Of a stretch of DNA of 64,000 nucleotides, positions 1 to 8,731 are shown one piece after another. Source of the DNA: Prevotella sp. BV3P1. Lineage in GTDB: Bacteria; Bacteroidota; Bacteroidia; Bacteroidales; Bacteroidaceae. Where the stretch lies: positions 62,001 through 126,000 of the forward strand of contig NZ_AWXC01000007.1 of the NCBI RefSeq assembly GCF_000479005.1, given 5' to 3'. The notes under the pieces are model-generated. The model saw only the letters and a program-made list of their open reading frames with translations, was not told the DNA's origin and did no database searches. Positions within the stretch are counted from its first letter, which is position 1. The number at the start of each line of letters is the position of its first letter. The position numbers and the translations under genes are program-made.

Positions 1-925
1 TTAAGGGAATGTCGCTGCTGGTCGACAGCATGATTTCTACTTTCACGCCCCGCTTGATGGCCTTCTTCAGCGCTTTTTTGATACTCCGATTCAGTGTAAA
101 GTAGGGATTGATGATTTTCAAACTGTCTTGAGCGGCATTGATAGCGCCCACATAGAACGTCCTGATCATCTCGTTACTGACGCGCGGTTCACGGTTCACG
201 ATGCCTACCATCTTATTGCCTGCCGTGGTGCAGGTGTCGGGTTTGAGGTTTTTGATGTATCCCCTGTTGCGGTAACCTCTGTAATATTTTGCGCCGTGCA
301 CGTTTTGTTTGGCCGTTTTATTCCACATCTTCAAGAAGATGCGTTGCAGGTCGTTCACCGCCAGTCCCTCTATTCTACAGTGCATGTCGTTCCATTTCCC
401 AACCTGTCTGGTTCCTTTAATGTAGTAGTCGGCCACGTTCATGCCACCCGTATAGGCCACCTCGCCATCGATGATGGCAATCTTTCGATGGTCGCGGCTC
501 AGCACATGGTTGATCCAAGGAAAGGTGATGGGGTCAAATTTGTAGATTTCAACACCTTTGGCTCGTATCGAGTCCAGGTGATGTCTCTTCAGTGGACGGT
601 TGTTCGACGAATTGCCAAAGGCGTCGAACAGGGCTCTTACCTCCACGCCCTCAGCCGCTTTCTCTTCCAGAATGCCGAACAACAGTCGCGCGATGGAATC
701 GTTTCTGAAGTTGAAGTACTCCAGATGCACGCTGCTCTTGGCTTGCTTGATGGCCTGAAACAGGTCATCAAACTTCTCTTGTCCGTCCATCAGCAGCGTC
801 ACACTGTTGTCATGTGAGAACGTCACGCCCTTCTCTCGCAAGGTTTGTACGATGAGAGAGTCTGAAGTCTGCGCATCAACTGACGTGCAGGCGATGAAAC
901 ATACAATGATTAATAGGATTCTCAA
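1..925 (-). CDS. Phospholipase D / cardiolipin synthase-like protein (3' end beyond window)
   Basis: The visible 308 codons read as a phospholipase D superfamily protein. A complete HKD motif (HRKIAIID, H-x-K-x4-D) lies near residue 145, followed by GGMN as in cardiolipin synthases, which join phosphatidyl groups at the membrane. The second HKD motif would lie beyond base 1. I start it at a TTG (923-925), because an in-frame stop lies just upstream and the first 20 residues (MRILLIIVCFIACTS) look like a signal or lipoprotein leader. The gene begins 20 bases after kdsD and probably shares its transcript. It could also be another PLD-family phosphodiesterase. Confidence 0.8.
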   Translation of the reverse strand, partial: MRILLIIVCFIACTSVDAQTSDSLIVQTLREKGVTFSHDNSVTLLMDGQEKFDDLFQAIKQAKSSVHLEYFNFRNDSIARLLFGILEEKAAEGVEVRALFDAFGNSSNNRPLKRHHLDSIRAKGVEIYKFDPITFPWINHVLSRDHRKIAIIDGEVAYTGGMNVADYYIKGTRQVGKWNDMHCRIEGLAVNDLQRIFLKMWNKTAKQNVHGAKYYRGYRNRGYIKNLKPDTCTTAGNKMVGIVNREPRVSNEMIRTFYVGAINAAQDSLKIINPYFTLNRSIKKALKKAIKRGVKVEIMLSTSSDIPL

Positions 926-945
926 ATTTCAGTCAATGGCATCTC

Positions 946-1920
946 TCATATCATGCACGAATAGTGGTCGACGATTCCTAACAAGTGGTCGTCACCGTCA
1001 ACAACCAGTACCGTATGTATTTTATACTTGTGCATGATGGTTTGTATCTCCGTGATTTTTGTGTTTGGTGAAACGGTTTTCGGACTTGTTGTCATGATGT
1101 CGCTTACCGTCTTGTTGAAGAACTGGGCTTGCCATTTCTCCATTGCTCGCCTGATGTCGCCATCGGTGATTAGCCCCACCACTCTCTCGCTCTCCAATGA
1201 GACGCCCAATCCCAGCTTTCCTTTGCTCACATGAATGATGGCTTCGCCCAGATGCATCTCTTTGGGGATGACAGGCAGGTTGTCTGACCGCATCACGTCC
1301 GAGGCTGTTGTAAGCAACCGCTTGCCCAGTTCGCCACCTGGATGAAACTGTGCGAAGTCGTTTGGCTTGAAGTCTCTCACCATCATCAGGGCAATGGCCA
1401 ATGCGTCCCCCATGGCCAGTGCGGCCGTCGTGCTGCTTGTCGGTGCCAGATTCAGTGGGCAGGCCTCCTTCTTAACGCTGCATGTGATGTGGGCAGTCGA
1501 GTATTTGGCCAGCAACGATTGGGGATTCCCGCTGATGGATACCACGGGTACGCGCATGTGCAGCACCATGGGCAGAAAGCGAAGCAGCTCATCAGTCTGC
1601 CCGCTGTTGCTCAAGGCCAGCACCACATCGTCGGGTGTCATCACGCCCAAGTCTCCATGGTAGATGTCCAGCGGATTGATATAGAACGCCGGCGTACCCG
1701 TTGAAGACAGCGTGGCAGCTATCTTGGCTCCTACGTTGCCACTCTTGCCAACGCCGGTGACGATGATTTTCCCTTTGCAGTTGAACATCATTTCAACGGC
1801 CTTTTCAAAGTTCTTATCCAGCTGTGGAATCAGTTCCAGCAGTGCCTGCGCTTCATCCTTGATGCACTGTGAGGCATATTCTCTTACATGTTTAAGCGAT
1901 TCTTTCGTATTTTCTTCCAT
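946..1920 (-). CDS. kdsD: Arabinose-5-phosphate isomerase (KpsF/GutQ family)
   Basis: This 324-residue protein converts ribulose 5-phosphate to arabinose 5-phosphate, the first step of Kdo synthesis for lipopolysaccharide, in the cytoplasm. An N-terminal SIS sugar-isomerase domain (about 45-185, with TGVGKSG and SNSGQTDE) is followed by HPGGELGKRL, typical of the family, and two CBS domains (about 215-324). Length matches the family. It lies 30 bases downstream of kdsA, which supplies the next Kdo step, so the pair is very likely one operon, with the PLD-like gene after it. Confidence 0.93.
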   Translation of the reverse strand: MEENTKESLKHVREYASQCIKDEAQALLELIPQLDKNFEKAVEMMFNCKGKIIVTGVGKSGNVGAKIAATLSSTGTPAFYINPLDIYHGDLGVMTPDDVVLALSNSGQTDELLRFLPMVLHMRVPVVSISGNPQSLLAKYSTAHITCSVKKEACPLNLAPTSSTTAALAMGDALAIALMMVRDFKPNDFAQFHPGGELGKRLLTTASDVMRSDNLPVIPKEMHLGEAIIHVSKGKLGLGVSLESERVVGLITDGDIRRAMEKWQAQFFNKTVSDIMTTSPKTVSPNTKITEIQTIMHKYKIHTVLVVDGDDHLLGIVDHYSCMI

Positions 1921-1950
1921 GAATCTGTTATTATGTATGCGGTGCGTCTT

Positions 1951-2703
1951 TTATAGTAGTGATGTGATGAGGGGTTCCAGCTTGTCCAATTCCAACATAT
2001 TGGCAGCGTCACTTAGTCCTTCATCCGGTTTTGGATGGGTCTCAAAGAAATACCCCGTTGCCCCAAAAGCCTTCGCAGCGTGCGCCATAGCCGGTACGAA
2101 TCTTCGGTCGCCGATGGTTTTTCCCTCACCCGCACCAGGTCTTTGAACGCAGTGTGTGCAGTCCATAATCACCGTTTTAACAATCTCTTTCATGTCGGGG
2201 ATGTTTCTGAAGTCAACCACCAGGTTGTTGTACCCAAAGCAGTTGCCGCGCTCGGTGAGCCAAATCTCCTTGGCACCGCTCTCCATAGCTTTCTCCACGG
2301 GGTGCCTCATGTCCTTTCCACTGAGAAACTGTGCCTTCTTGATGTTCACGATTTTGCCGGTAGCCGCAGCCGCCATCAGCAAATCAGTCTGCCTGCACAA
2401 GAACGCAGGTATCTGCAAAATGTCGCACACCTCACCCACAGGTTCCGCCTGCCAGCTCTCATGAATGTCCGTGGTAATCCGCAGTTTGTAGGTTTCCTTG
2501 ATGTGGGCGAGCATTTGCAGGCCTTTTTCCAGACCGGGACCTCTGAACGAATGGATAGACGTGCGGTTGGCCTTGTCAAACGAAGCCTTGAAGATGATGT
2601 CCGTACCGAGCTTCCGGTTGATATCAACCAGTCGTTGGGCAACGGTGTCCAACAGTTCTTCCGATTCGATGACGCAGGGGCCTGCGATAAAGATGGGTTG
2701 CAT
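1951..2703 (-). CDS. kdsA: 3-deoxy-8-phosphooctulonate synthase (Kdo-8-P synthase)
   Basis: The enzyme condenses arabinose 5-phosphate with phosphoenolpyruvate to Kdo 8-phosphate. At 250 residues it is slightly shorter than the proteobacterial enzyme. The N-terminus MQPIFIAGPCVIES is the family signature, and FKASFDKANRTS, GLQML, DIHES, QIPAFLCRQTDLL and the C-terminal FFETHPKPDE follow in the expected order. It heads the kdsA-kdsD-PLD operon, with a good Bacteroidetes promoter 25-56 bases upstream. Confidence 0.96.
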   Translation of the reverse strand: MQPIFIAGPCVIESEELLDTVAQRLVDINRKLGTDIIFKASFDKANRTSIHSFRGPGLEKGLQMLAHIKETYKLRITTDIHESWQAEPVGEVCDILQIPAFLCRQTDLLMAAAATGKIVNIKKAQFLSGKDMRHPVEKAMESGAKEIWLTERGNCFGYNNLVVDFRNIPDMKEIVKTVIMDCTHCVQRPGAGEGKTIGDRRFVPAMAHAAKAFGATGYFFETHPKPDEGLSDAANMLELDKLEPLITSLL

Positions 2704-2727
2704 AATCCGTCGTATAAGTTATGTGTA

Positions 2728-2759
2728 CAAAGTTACAGAAATAGCGTTTAATCGCCAAA
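2728..2759 (-). promoter_or_regulatory. Promoter of the kdsA operon
   Basis: On the minus strand TAACTTTG (2735-2728) matches the Bacteroidetes -7 consensus TAnnTTTG. A TTTG box (2759-2756) lies 20 bases upstream, the expected -33 spacing. A second possible -7 box, TAATTTTG, lies at 2808-2801. Confidence 0.65.
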
Positions 2760-2976
2760 GCTTTAACATTTCATTCGTTGTTCCTTGCCAACTCATCTTG
2801 CAAAATTAAGAAATTTTCCGCATTTGGCCCGTCCTTTTCTGTTTTTCCATGCACATTTGCACGGCTCTTTTGTTGAAAAGGTAGCATGTTGGCTAAAACC
2901 ATTAGCAGCATTTGTTGCAACAACCTCATCATAAATGTGGGTGCCCTGTTTTCAGCCTGTCATATCTTATGCCTTC

Positions 2977-3064
2977 CAATCTCATTGACTTTGCCTTGCA
3001 AAAGCATTGATATTGGCCTTCAATAGCTATGCTTTTGAAGGGTAAAGTCATGGAGATTGCAACC
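2977..3064. repeat. 22-nt periodic near-palindrome array, cluster A (4 units)
   Basis: Four contiguous units start at 2977, 2999, 3021 and 3043. Each has a 15-nt core of two 7-nt half-sites around a central A/T (for example AATCTCA-T-TGACTTT) followed by G and a variable linker. The cluster fills the 410-base gap between the end of the GHL10 gene and the kdsA promoter, where I see no gene. The family recurs near 13.2, 17.9, 25.7, 37.6 and 47.1 kb. Confidence 0.75.
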
Positions 3065-3113
3065 CATTGGTGGTCAAGTTGTTGTGGGGAAGATTTGGGG
3101 AAGCGAAATAAAC

Positions 3114-4808
3114 CTATAAATTCGGATTCCGCTTCACCATGAAATGGCCGAGGCGATGCCGATAGCCTTTCCTGTTGATAGAGCGCAGCACATACATCCC
3201 CTCGGGCAGATTTGACACGTCGGCGTACTTTCCTTGGTATACACGGGTGGTGACCATGGTGCCTTGCAGCGATTCGATAAGCACGAACAGGGCATCCAGC
3301 GTTTGTCCCTTGTCGGGCAGTTGCAGGCGCAGTCCGTCACAGGGCAACAGCGTTGCCGGTGGGAAGTGGGTGGTCTTGATGGGTTTTTGGTGCGTTTGCA
3401 GCGGTTCGCTCTCGTTGCCATAGCGATCCATGGCCGTCACGGCGTACGCCATGCCTTGCGCGGTAGGCACGCGGGTGGAGGTTGAGGCGATGCGGGCAGC
3501 CACGATGTTGCGTGCGTCATGAATGTCAACGGGCGCCTGCCGACTGGCATAAACGTTGTACACCAGGTAGGGAGCGTCACTGCGATCTTTCGCTCCCGAC
3601 CAGCTCAACGTAGCTCTGGTGCTGTCCAACCGGAGGCGGGTTGGCGGCATTGGCGGCGTACTGTGTTGCCAGGTCATGGCTGGCACGAGTGCTGGATAGC
3701 GGGTAAAATCGTTCTCTGCGAAGTCGTAGATGCCCTTGGTGTTGTCTGTCAGGAACTTTCCTCTGAAGTATGCGTGCCCCATACCATATTGTCTGACAAC
3801 GTTCAACTCTTGTTTGATGACGTCAATGGGCCAGTTACGCTCACTGGGCGACATGAAATAAATGCCCAGTCCGGGAACAATCATCTTGCCGTAACTCTCT
3901 TCTTTCCAGTTGATGGCGAAGGGAAAGAAGTTGTTGTCTTTGAAGTACAGCATGGGGTAGAGCTGATCCATCAGTCCCGTTTTGAGCCATCCTTGGGCGT
4001 CTTGGCACACCTTGGTGTAGGCATTCCATCCCCGACTGGTATATCTGGGCAGGTCATCATACTTGCCAATGGGCGAACAACTCATCTTCACCCAGGACTT
4101 AAGCCGCTTCACTTTGGCGTGAATGGCTTCCACGATGCGGGTGATGTTGCGGCGGCCTTCCGCTCTGTTGATGCGAAGTGGCCAGTTTTCGGGATAGCGG
4201 ATGTAGTCGAGATGAATGCCGTCGATGTCGTAGTTGCGGGTAATCTCTTCGCAGATGGAGGCGAGATAATCAGCGGTTTGAGGCTTTTCGGGGTTCATAT
4301 AGCCATCTGCGCCAATCCTTCTGACCAGTGCCGGCAGCTTTCTCCTCATGGTTTTGCAGCCCAACCCGTTCCATTTTCCCAGTGGTATGGTGACTACCCA
4401 GGCGTGCAACTCCATGCCGCGGCGGTGGCATTCGTCAATGGCAAATGCCAAAGCGTCGTACCCCGGACTTTTTCCCGGCACGCCCGACAGGCAGCCGTCC
4501 CATGGTTCGTGGGCGGATGGGTAAATCATAGTCCCCCTGATACGGGTTTGTAGCAAGATAGTGTTGATGCCGGCACGCTGGTATTGGTCGAGCAGGTTTC
4601 GCAATTCTTCTTGCTGTTTTTCCTTAGTGTACGCGGTGTGTGCGTAGATTTTAGGCCAATCCAGTCCGCCGATGGTGGTCAGCCACACGGCTCTCACTTC
4701 GCGTTTGGGCGAGGCGCATAGGGCGTTTTGCAGCAAAGGGGTGGTAGATTGGGCGGATACGAGAAGAGAGAGCGTTGCCCATATAATGGATAATGAGAAT
4801 CGTTTCAT
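3114..4808 (-). CDS. GHL10-family (DUF187/YngK-like) putative glycoside hydrolase
   Basis: This 564-residue protein has a signal peptide (first about 20 residues, ending SAQS) and the opening REVRAVWLTTIGGLDWP typical of the glycosyl-hydrolase-like 10 family, a TIM barrel of about 300 residues. YDIDGIHLDYIRYP near residue 200 is the conserved segment with likely acidic catalytic residues. The C-terminal 180 residues look like a fibronectin-III-type domain followed by a small beta-rich module. It is probably exported and acts on a glycan; the substrate cannot be told. It stands alone, with its own promoter. Confidence 0.85.
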   Translation of the reverse strand: MKRFSLSIIWATLSLLVSAQSTTPLLQNALCASPKREVRAVWLTTIGGLDWPKIYAHTAYTKEKQQEELRNLLDQYQRAGINTILLQTRIRGTMIYPSAHEPWDGCLSGVPGKSPGYDALAFAIDECHRRGMELHAWVVTIPLGKWNGLGCKTMRRKLPALVRRIGADGYMNPEKPQTADYLASICEEITRNYDIDGIHLDYIRYPENWPLRINRAEGRRNITRIVEAIHAKVKRLKSWVKMSCSPIGKYDDLPRYTSRGWNAYTKVCQDAQGWLKTGLMDQLYPMLYFKDNNFFPFAINWKEESYGKMIVPGLGIYFMSPSERNWPIDVIKQELNVVRQYGMGHAYFRGKFLTDNTKGIYDFAENDFTRYPALVPAMTWQHSTPPMPPTRLRLDSTRATLSWSGAKDRSDAPYLVYNVYASRQAPVDIHDARNIVAARIASTSTRVPTAQGMAYAVTAMDRYGNESEPLQTHQKPIKTTHFPPATLLPCDGLRLQLPDKGQTLDALFVLIESLQGTMVTTRVYQGKYADVSNLPEGMYVLRSINRKGYRHRLGHFMVKRNPNL

Positions 4809-4839
4809 CCTATCAGTTCGTTCAAAAGAATTATGCTGA

Positions 4840-4870
4840 CAAAGATACGGATATTTTTTCGGTTCTCAAA
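4840..4870 (-). promoter_or_regulatory. Promoter of the GHL10 gene
   Basis: The minus strand carries TATCTTTG (4847-4840) with TTTG (4870-4867) 19 bases upstream, an excellent match to the Bacteroidetes -7/-33 promoter. The predicted transcript starts a few bases before the ATG region at 4808. Confidence 0.7.
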
Positions 4871-4879
4871 TATATTATG

Positions 4880-4887
4880 TACTTTTG
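4880..4887 (+). promoter_or_regulatory. Possible -7 box for the barrel-recR operon
   Basis: TACTTTTG fits TAnnTTTG on the plus strand and would give a leader of about 150 bases before the ATG at 5037. No convincing -33 box is visible. Confidence 0.4.
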
Positions 4888-5036
4888 CAAAATACATCAC
4901 TGCTCCAGCCGTAGCGTTCAATTCAGGCTGCAAGTCAGCGTCAACCTTGGTTCAGAAAGGCTTGTGTGTGCGGGGGAAAACGGTGTGAGTGGAGCCTTTT
5001 GAGGAGATGGAAAATATACTTACATAAAAGACTTTG

Positions 5037-5528
5037 ATGAAAATGAAGAAGCTATTAACAATGATTGCGGCGTTGCTGATGACCCTCACGGCCAGCGCAC
5101 AGTTTGAACAAGACAAGGTGTATATCGGCGGTTCGTTGACCGGATTGAATCTGAGTTACAGCGGTTTGGACAAGCTCAATTTAGGCATTCAGGCACATGC
5201 TGGCTATCTTTTTGAAGACAACTTGATGGTTTTGGGCAATCTAAGCTATCAGCACAGCGGATATGAGTCGGTTCCCGATTATATTTCTGTAGGCGTTGGT
5301 GGACGTTACTACATTGTTCAAAATGGCATCTACCTGGGCGTTAACTGCAAGTTGATTCATGCCAACCACAATTATAACGATGTGATGCCTGGTTTAGAGG
5401 TAGGTTATGCTTACTTTTTAAGTCGTACGGTGACCGTTGAACCCGCCGTGTACTATGATCAGTCGCTCAAGAAGCACAGTGATTTTTCCACCATCGGCTT
5501 CAGAATTGGGATAGGCGTATACCTGTAA
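5037..5528 (+). CDS. Small outer-membrane beta-barrel protein
   Basis: The 163-residue product begins with a clear signal peptide (MKMKKLLTMIAALLMTLTASAQ) and then shows alternating aromatic/glycine beta strands (YIGGSLTGLNLSY, AGYLFEDNLMVLGNLSY, VGVGGRYYI) ending in FRIGIGVYL, which looks like a barrel closing strand. It resembles OmpW/PorT-like small barrels but I recognise no specific family. The start is ATG at 5037; a TTG just upstream is unnecessary. The stop codon directly abuts the recR start, so the two are probably cotranscribed. Confidence 0.8.
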   Translation: MKMKKLLTMIAALLMTLTASAQFEQDKVYIGGSLTGLNLSYSGLDKLNLGIQAHAGYLFEDNLMVLGNLSYQHSGYESVPDYISVGVGGRYYIVQNGIYLGVNCKLIHANHNYNDVMPGLEVGYAYFLSRTVTVEPAVYYDQSLKKHSDFSTIGFRIGIGVYL

Positions 5529-6140
5529 ATGGAACAACAATATCCGTCTGTTCTTCTTGAAAAAGCCGTCAGCGAGTTCTCCAAACTCCCCGGAATAGGG
5601 CGAAAAACGGCCTTGAGGTTGGTTCTGCACCTGCTGCGACAAAGCAACAGTGACGTAGAACAGTTTGCCTCGGCCATCGCTAAAGTGAAGCAGGAGGTGA
5701 AATACTGTCGGGTGTGTCACAACATCAGTGATGCAGATGTGTGTCCAATTTGTTCGGACCCAAGTAGGGATACGTCGCTGATTTGTGTGGTGGAGAACAT
5801 ACAAGACGTGATGGCGGTGGAGAACACGCAGCAGTTTCGCGGACTTTATCACGTGCTGGGGGGCATCATCTCACCCATGGATGGCATCGGTCCCGACCAG
5901 TTGGAAATACAGTCGTTGGTGCAACGGGTTGAGCAAGGCGGCGTTTCGGAGGTGATTTTGGCCTTGAGTTCGACGATGGAAGGCGACACAACCAATTTTT
6001 ATATCTCGCGAAAATTGGCTCCTTTAGACGTGAAACTCTCTGTGATAGCGCGCGGTATCTCCGTAGGTGACGAGCTGGAGTACACGGACGAAGTGACTTT
6101 GGGGCGCTCGATTGTGAACAGAACGCCGTTTGAACGATAA
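5529..6140 (+). CDS. recR: Recombination mediator protein RecR
   Basis: RecR works with RecO and RecF to load RecA at single-strand gaps. The 203 residues show the family layout: an N-terminal helix-hairpin-helix region ([18 protein letters not shown]), a four-cysteine zinc finger ([16 protein letters not shown], about 58-73) and a Toprim domain ([14 protein letters not shown] onward). The length is normal. It starts on the base after the preceding stop codon. recF lies 25 kb away on the same strand. Confidence 0.96.
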   Translation: MEQQYPSVLLEKAVSEFSKLPGIGRKTALRLVLHLLRQSNSDVEQFASAIAKVKQEVKYCRVCHNISDADVCPICSDPSRDTSLICVVENIQDVMAVENTQQFRGLYHVLGGIISPMDGIGPDQLEIQSLVQRVEQGGVSEVILALSSTMEGDTTNFYISRKLAPLDVKLSVIARGISVGDELEYTDEVTLGRSIVNRTPFER

Positions 6141-6208
6141 GCAAAAAACAAATCCGGCCAAGCTCGGAGGAGATGGGTTGGGTGTCACATTGATATATAT
6201 TGAATTCC

Positions 6209-6658
6209 ATGAACCAGATAAGAAGCGTGCAACGCCTGTTGATGATTCTGTTTTTTTTGCCCATCATCCTGTCCTTGTTGATGGTGGTGCTGTTTGAAAT
6301 GGGTGTCCTGCCATCAGGTGTTTGGGCCGGATCGGGACAGAAAGAGTTTGTTTGTCTGGTGGTTATGGAGCTACTCACCATCTGTTGCATTCCGCTTTCG
6401 TTGCGCTTGTTTAAGTATAAAAAGGTGGCAGAGGCACTGAAAGGCGATGACGCTCAGGCGTTACGCGCGCTCCAAAGGTGGGGCAGTGTGCGCTTGAACG
6501 TGTTGGGCGTGCTGCTGGTGGTTAACGTCTTGTTTTATTATCTCTTCGTCCATGCAGCGTTTTGCTACATGGCAGTCATTGTTTTTCTAAGTTTGTTTTT
6601 CATCTATCCCTCCTTGGATCGTTGCATGACGGAAACAAAAGGTGACGAGAAGGTTTAA
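6209..6658 (+). CDS. Hypothetical integral membrane protein
   Basis: A 149-residue protein of unrecognised family with about four membrane segments: one near residues 10-35 (LLMILFFLPIILSLLMVVLF), one near 47-67, and two in the C-terminal half (VLGVLLVVNVLFYYLF and CYMAVIVFLSLFFIYP). ATG 6209 is preferred to a TTG three codons earlier. It sits 68 bases after recR and 12 bases before a glycosyltransferase, so it may belong to an envelope-related transcript. Confidence 0.7.
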   Translation: MNQIRSVQRLLMILFFLPIILSLLMVVLFEMGVLPSGVWAGSGQKEFVCLVVMELLTICCIPLSLRLFKYKKVAEALKGDDAQALRALQRWGSVRLNVLGVLLVVNVLFYYLFVHAAFCYMAVIVFLSLFFIYPSLDRCMTETKGDEKV

Positions 6659-6670
6659 CCGTGAATAATC

Positions 6671-7870
6671 ATGCAAGGAGTGAAGCTGTCTGTCATCATC
6701 GTCAACTACAATGTAAAGTACTATCTTGAGCAGTGCTTAATCTCATTAACAAGGTCGCTCAAGGATATAGATGCCGAGATTTTTGTGGTAGACAATGCCT
6801 CCGTAGACGGGTCGGTAGACTATCTTTCAGATAGGTTCCCCACCGTGAATCTAATCAGCAGTAATCATAATTTGGGCTTTGCCAGGGCCAACAATCTTGC
6901 CATCAGGCAAAGCAAGGGTGAGTATGTCTTGCTGCTGAATCCAGATACGGTTGTCGGTGAGCATACTATGCGCCAACTCATTGATTGGATGGATTCGCAC
7001 GAAGGCGTAGGTGGCGTGGGCGTTAGGATGATGAACCAGCAAGGATTTGATGCGAAAGAGTCGCGCAGAGGGGTGCCAACGCCATGGACGGCCTTTTGCA
7101 AAATGTGCGGATTGTGTTCGAGGTATCCCGCGAGCAAACGCTTTGCGCGGTACTATATGGGGTACTTGCCTTGGGATGAACCAGCCGAGATAGAAATTGT
7201 CAGCGGCGCCTTTTTCGCCGTTCCGCATAAGGCACTCGAGGACGTGGGCTTGCTCGATGAAGATTTCTTCATGTATGGAGAGGACATAGACTTGTCTTAT
7301 CGCTTGTTCAAGAAGGGTTATCGCAACTGGTATCTTCCGTTGAGAATACTGCATTACAAGGGAGAAAGCACGCAAAAATCGTCCTATCGTTACGTGCATG
7401 TATTCTATCAAGCCATGCTGATCTTCTTCAAAAAACATTATGGCGGCATGAGCATCCTGTTGGGTTTGCCCATCAAGATGGCTATCTACGCAAAAGCTCT
7501 CGCAGCTTTGGTGTGCATGCAGATGGCGAAGGTCAAACAGGTATTGGGATTTTTTCGGAGAAAAAAAGATGAGACGGAGCGGTATGTCTTCATCGGAAGT
7601 AGCCAATCCATGCGCGAGTGTGAGGAGATTGCGCGGCGAAAAGGACTTTGCGCGCAGTTTGTGACATCCACTTATCGCGATCATCCCGATGGCCATCTGA
7701 CTTTGAGTCTGCCACAAGCCGACAAGGTGTATGTGGTTTACGATACCCAAGCCTACAATTTTGATGAGATATTGAATATCTTTGCCTCACAACCAAGCGA
7801 GAAGGTGTGCCTCGGAACGTATCTGCCAGAAACGAAAATGGTGATTACAGGATCGGAAATTCTCTCATAA
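6671..7870 (+). CDS. Family 2 glycosyltransferase with C-terminal extension
   Basis: The first 290 residues are a GT-A fold family 2 glycosyltransferase: SVIIVNYNVKYYLEQCL at the N-terminus, FVVDNASVDGSV, LLLNPDTVVG (the acidic metal-binding segment) and FFMYGEDIDLSYRL. This is the rhamnosyltransferase-like type used in surface polysaccharide synthesis. Residues 240-285 contain hydrophobic stretches that may touch the membrane. The last 95 residues (from RYVFIGSSQS) form a separate globular domain I do not recognise. The next gene follows after 15 bases. Confidence 0.88.
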   Translation: MQGVKLSVIIVNYNVKYYLEQCLISLTRSLKDIDAEIFVVDNASVDGSVDYLSDRFPTVNLISSNHNLGFARANNLAIRQSKGEYVLLLNPDTVVGEHTMRQLIDWMDSHEGVGGVGVRMMNQQGFDAKESRRGVPTPWTAFCKMCGLCSRYPASKRFARYYMGYLPWDEPAEIEIVSGAFFAVPHKALEDVGLLDEDFFMYGEDIDLSYRLFKKGYRNWYLPLRILHYKGESTQKSSYRYVHVFYQAMLIFFKKHYGGMSILLGLPIKMAIYAKALAALVCMQMAKVKQVLGFFRRKKDETERYVFIGSSQSMRECEEIARRKGLCAQFVTSTYRDHPDGHLTLSLPQADKVYVVYDTQAYNFDEILNIFASQPSEKVCLGTYLPETKMVITGSEILS

Positions 7871-7885
7871 AACGAAGCTAAAAAC

Positions 7886-8428
7886 ATGATACATGCGCAG
7901 CTAAGGGCCATGGAGCCCGAAGATTTGGACTTGTTGTATAAGATAGAAAACGATGTGAAATTGTGGAATGTCAGTGCTACTAATGTTCCTTATTCCAGGT
8001 ATGTGCTGCACGACTACATTGCACATTCCTCGGGTGACATCTATACCGACAAGCAAGTAAGACTGATAATTGAAAACGAACATGGCAAAACGATTGGCAT
8101 GGTTGATATCGTGAACTTCGCTCCGCAGCATCGAAGAGCCGAATTAGGCATCGTGATTCAAGAACAGTTTCGTGGCAAGGGCTATGGCAAGGCGGTGGTA
8201 CAGGAAGTGTTGAAATATGCCAAACATGTGCTGCATCTGCATCAAATCTATGTCGTAGTAGCCGTTGACAAGGGCAGTGCCTTGGCTTTATTCGCACAAT
8301 TGGGCTTCACCGAGGGGTGCAGGCTGGCCGATTGGCTTTACGATGGAGCGGCCTATCGGGATGCTGTCGTGATGCAATATATCTTCAGTGCTGAAGAGGA
8401 AGCGAAAAATAAGGGGGAGAATAAATAA
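7886..8428 (+). CDS. GNAT-family N-acetyltransferase
   Basis: The 180-residue protein shows the GNAT fold: RAELGIVIQEQFRGKGYGKAVVQEVL (about 90-115) is motif A, with the acetyl-CoA pyrophosphate loop QFRGKGYG, and HLHQIYVVVAVDKGSALALFAQLGF is motif B. The layout resembles the RimJ/RimL and spermidine acetyltransferase branch, but the acceptor cannot be predicted. It follows the glycosyltransferase by 15 bases and probably ends that transcript; two tRNA genes on the other strand follow. Confidence 0.88.
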   Translation: MIHAQLRAMEPEDLDLLYKIENDVKLWNVSATNVPYSRYVLHDYIAHSSGDIYTDKQVRLIIENEHGKTIGMVDIVNFAPQHRRAELGIVIQEQFRGKGYGKAVVQEVLKYAKHVLHLHQIYVVVAVDKGSALALFAQLGFTEGCRLADWLYDGAAYRDAVVMQYIFSAEEEAKNKGENK

Positions 8429-8435
8429 AGATTGA

Positions 8436-8505
8436 GCGGAATACGGGAATCGAACCCGCCTCTCAGGCTTGGGAAGCCCACGCACTACCGATGTGCTAAT
8501 TCCGC
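8436..8505 (-). tRNA. tRNA-Gly(CCC)
   Basis: The minus strand folds as a 70-nt tRNA with a perfect 7-bp acceptor stem (GCGGAAT/ATTCCGC), anticodon loop TTCCCAA (anticodon CCC) and a T loop containing TTCGATT. CCA is not encoded. It lies six bases from the tRNA-Thr gene and is probably cotranscribed with it. Confidence 0.93.
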
Positions 8506-8511
8506 AAGAGA

Positions 8512-8583
8512 GCCGATACCCGGACTCGAACCGGGGACCTACTCATTACGAATGAGTTGCTCTACCAACTGAGCCATATCGGC
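8512..8583 (-). tRNA. tRNA-Thr(CGT)
   Basis: The minus strand folds as a 72-nt tRNA with acceptor stem GCCGATA/TATCGGC, anticodon stem ACTCA/TGAGT around loop TTCGTAA (anticodon CGT) and GGTTCGAGTCC in the T arm. A -7-like box TATCTTTG lies just upstream (8611-8604). Confidence 0.94.
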
Positions 8584-8603
8584 GATTCTCTTTAAAGTGA
8601 GTG

Positions 8604-8611
8604 CAAAGATA
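8604..8611 (-). promoter_or_regulatory. -7 box of the tRNA-Thr/tRNA-Gly unit
   Basis: TATCTTTG on the minus strand, 21 bases from the tRNA-Thr 5' end. A TTTG (8629-8626) is present but only 14 bases further, shorter than usual. Confidence 0.5.
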
Positions 8612-8731
8612 GGCATTTTGATTGACAAACAATAACAGAAGTGCTTGCAGTTATTATGCTATTAACGAAAGTTAACATACGGTCAGCTGTAGGAGTTGTG
8701 TTCCTCAAACATTTTGGTTGGATGATTCTTT

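Noticed and set aside
8288-8485. 65-residue frame beginning MRGLPKPERRVRFPYSAQS
   Set aside because: It overlaps the tRNA-Gly and reads across the acetyltransferase gene; no independent support.
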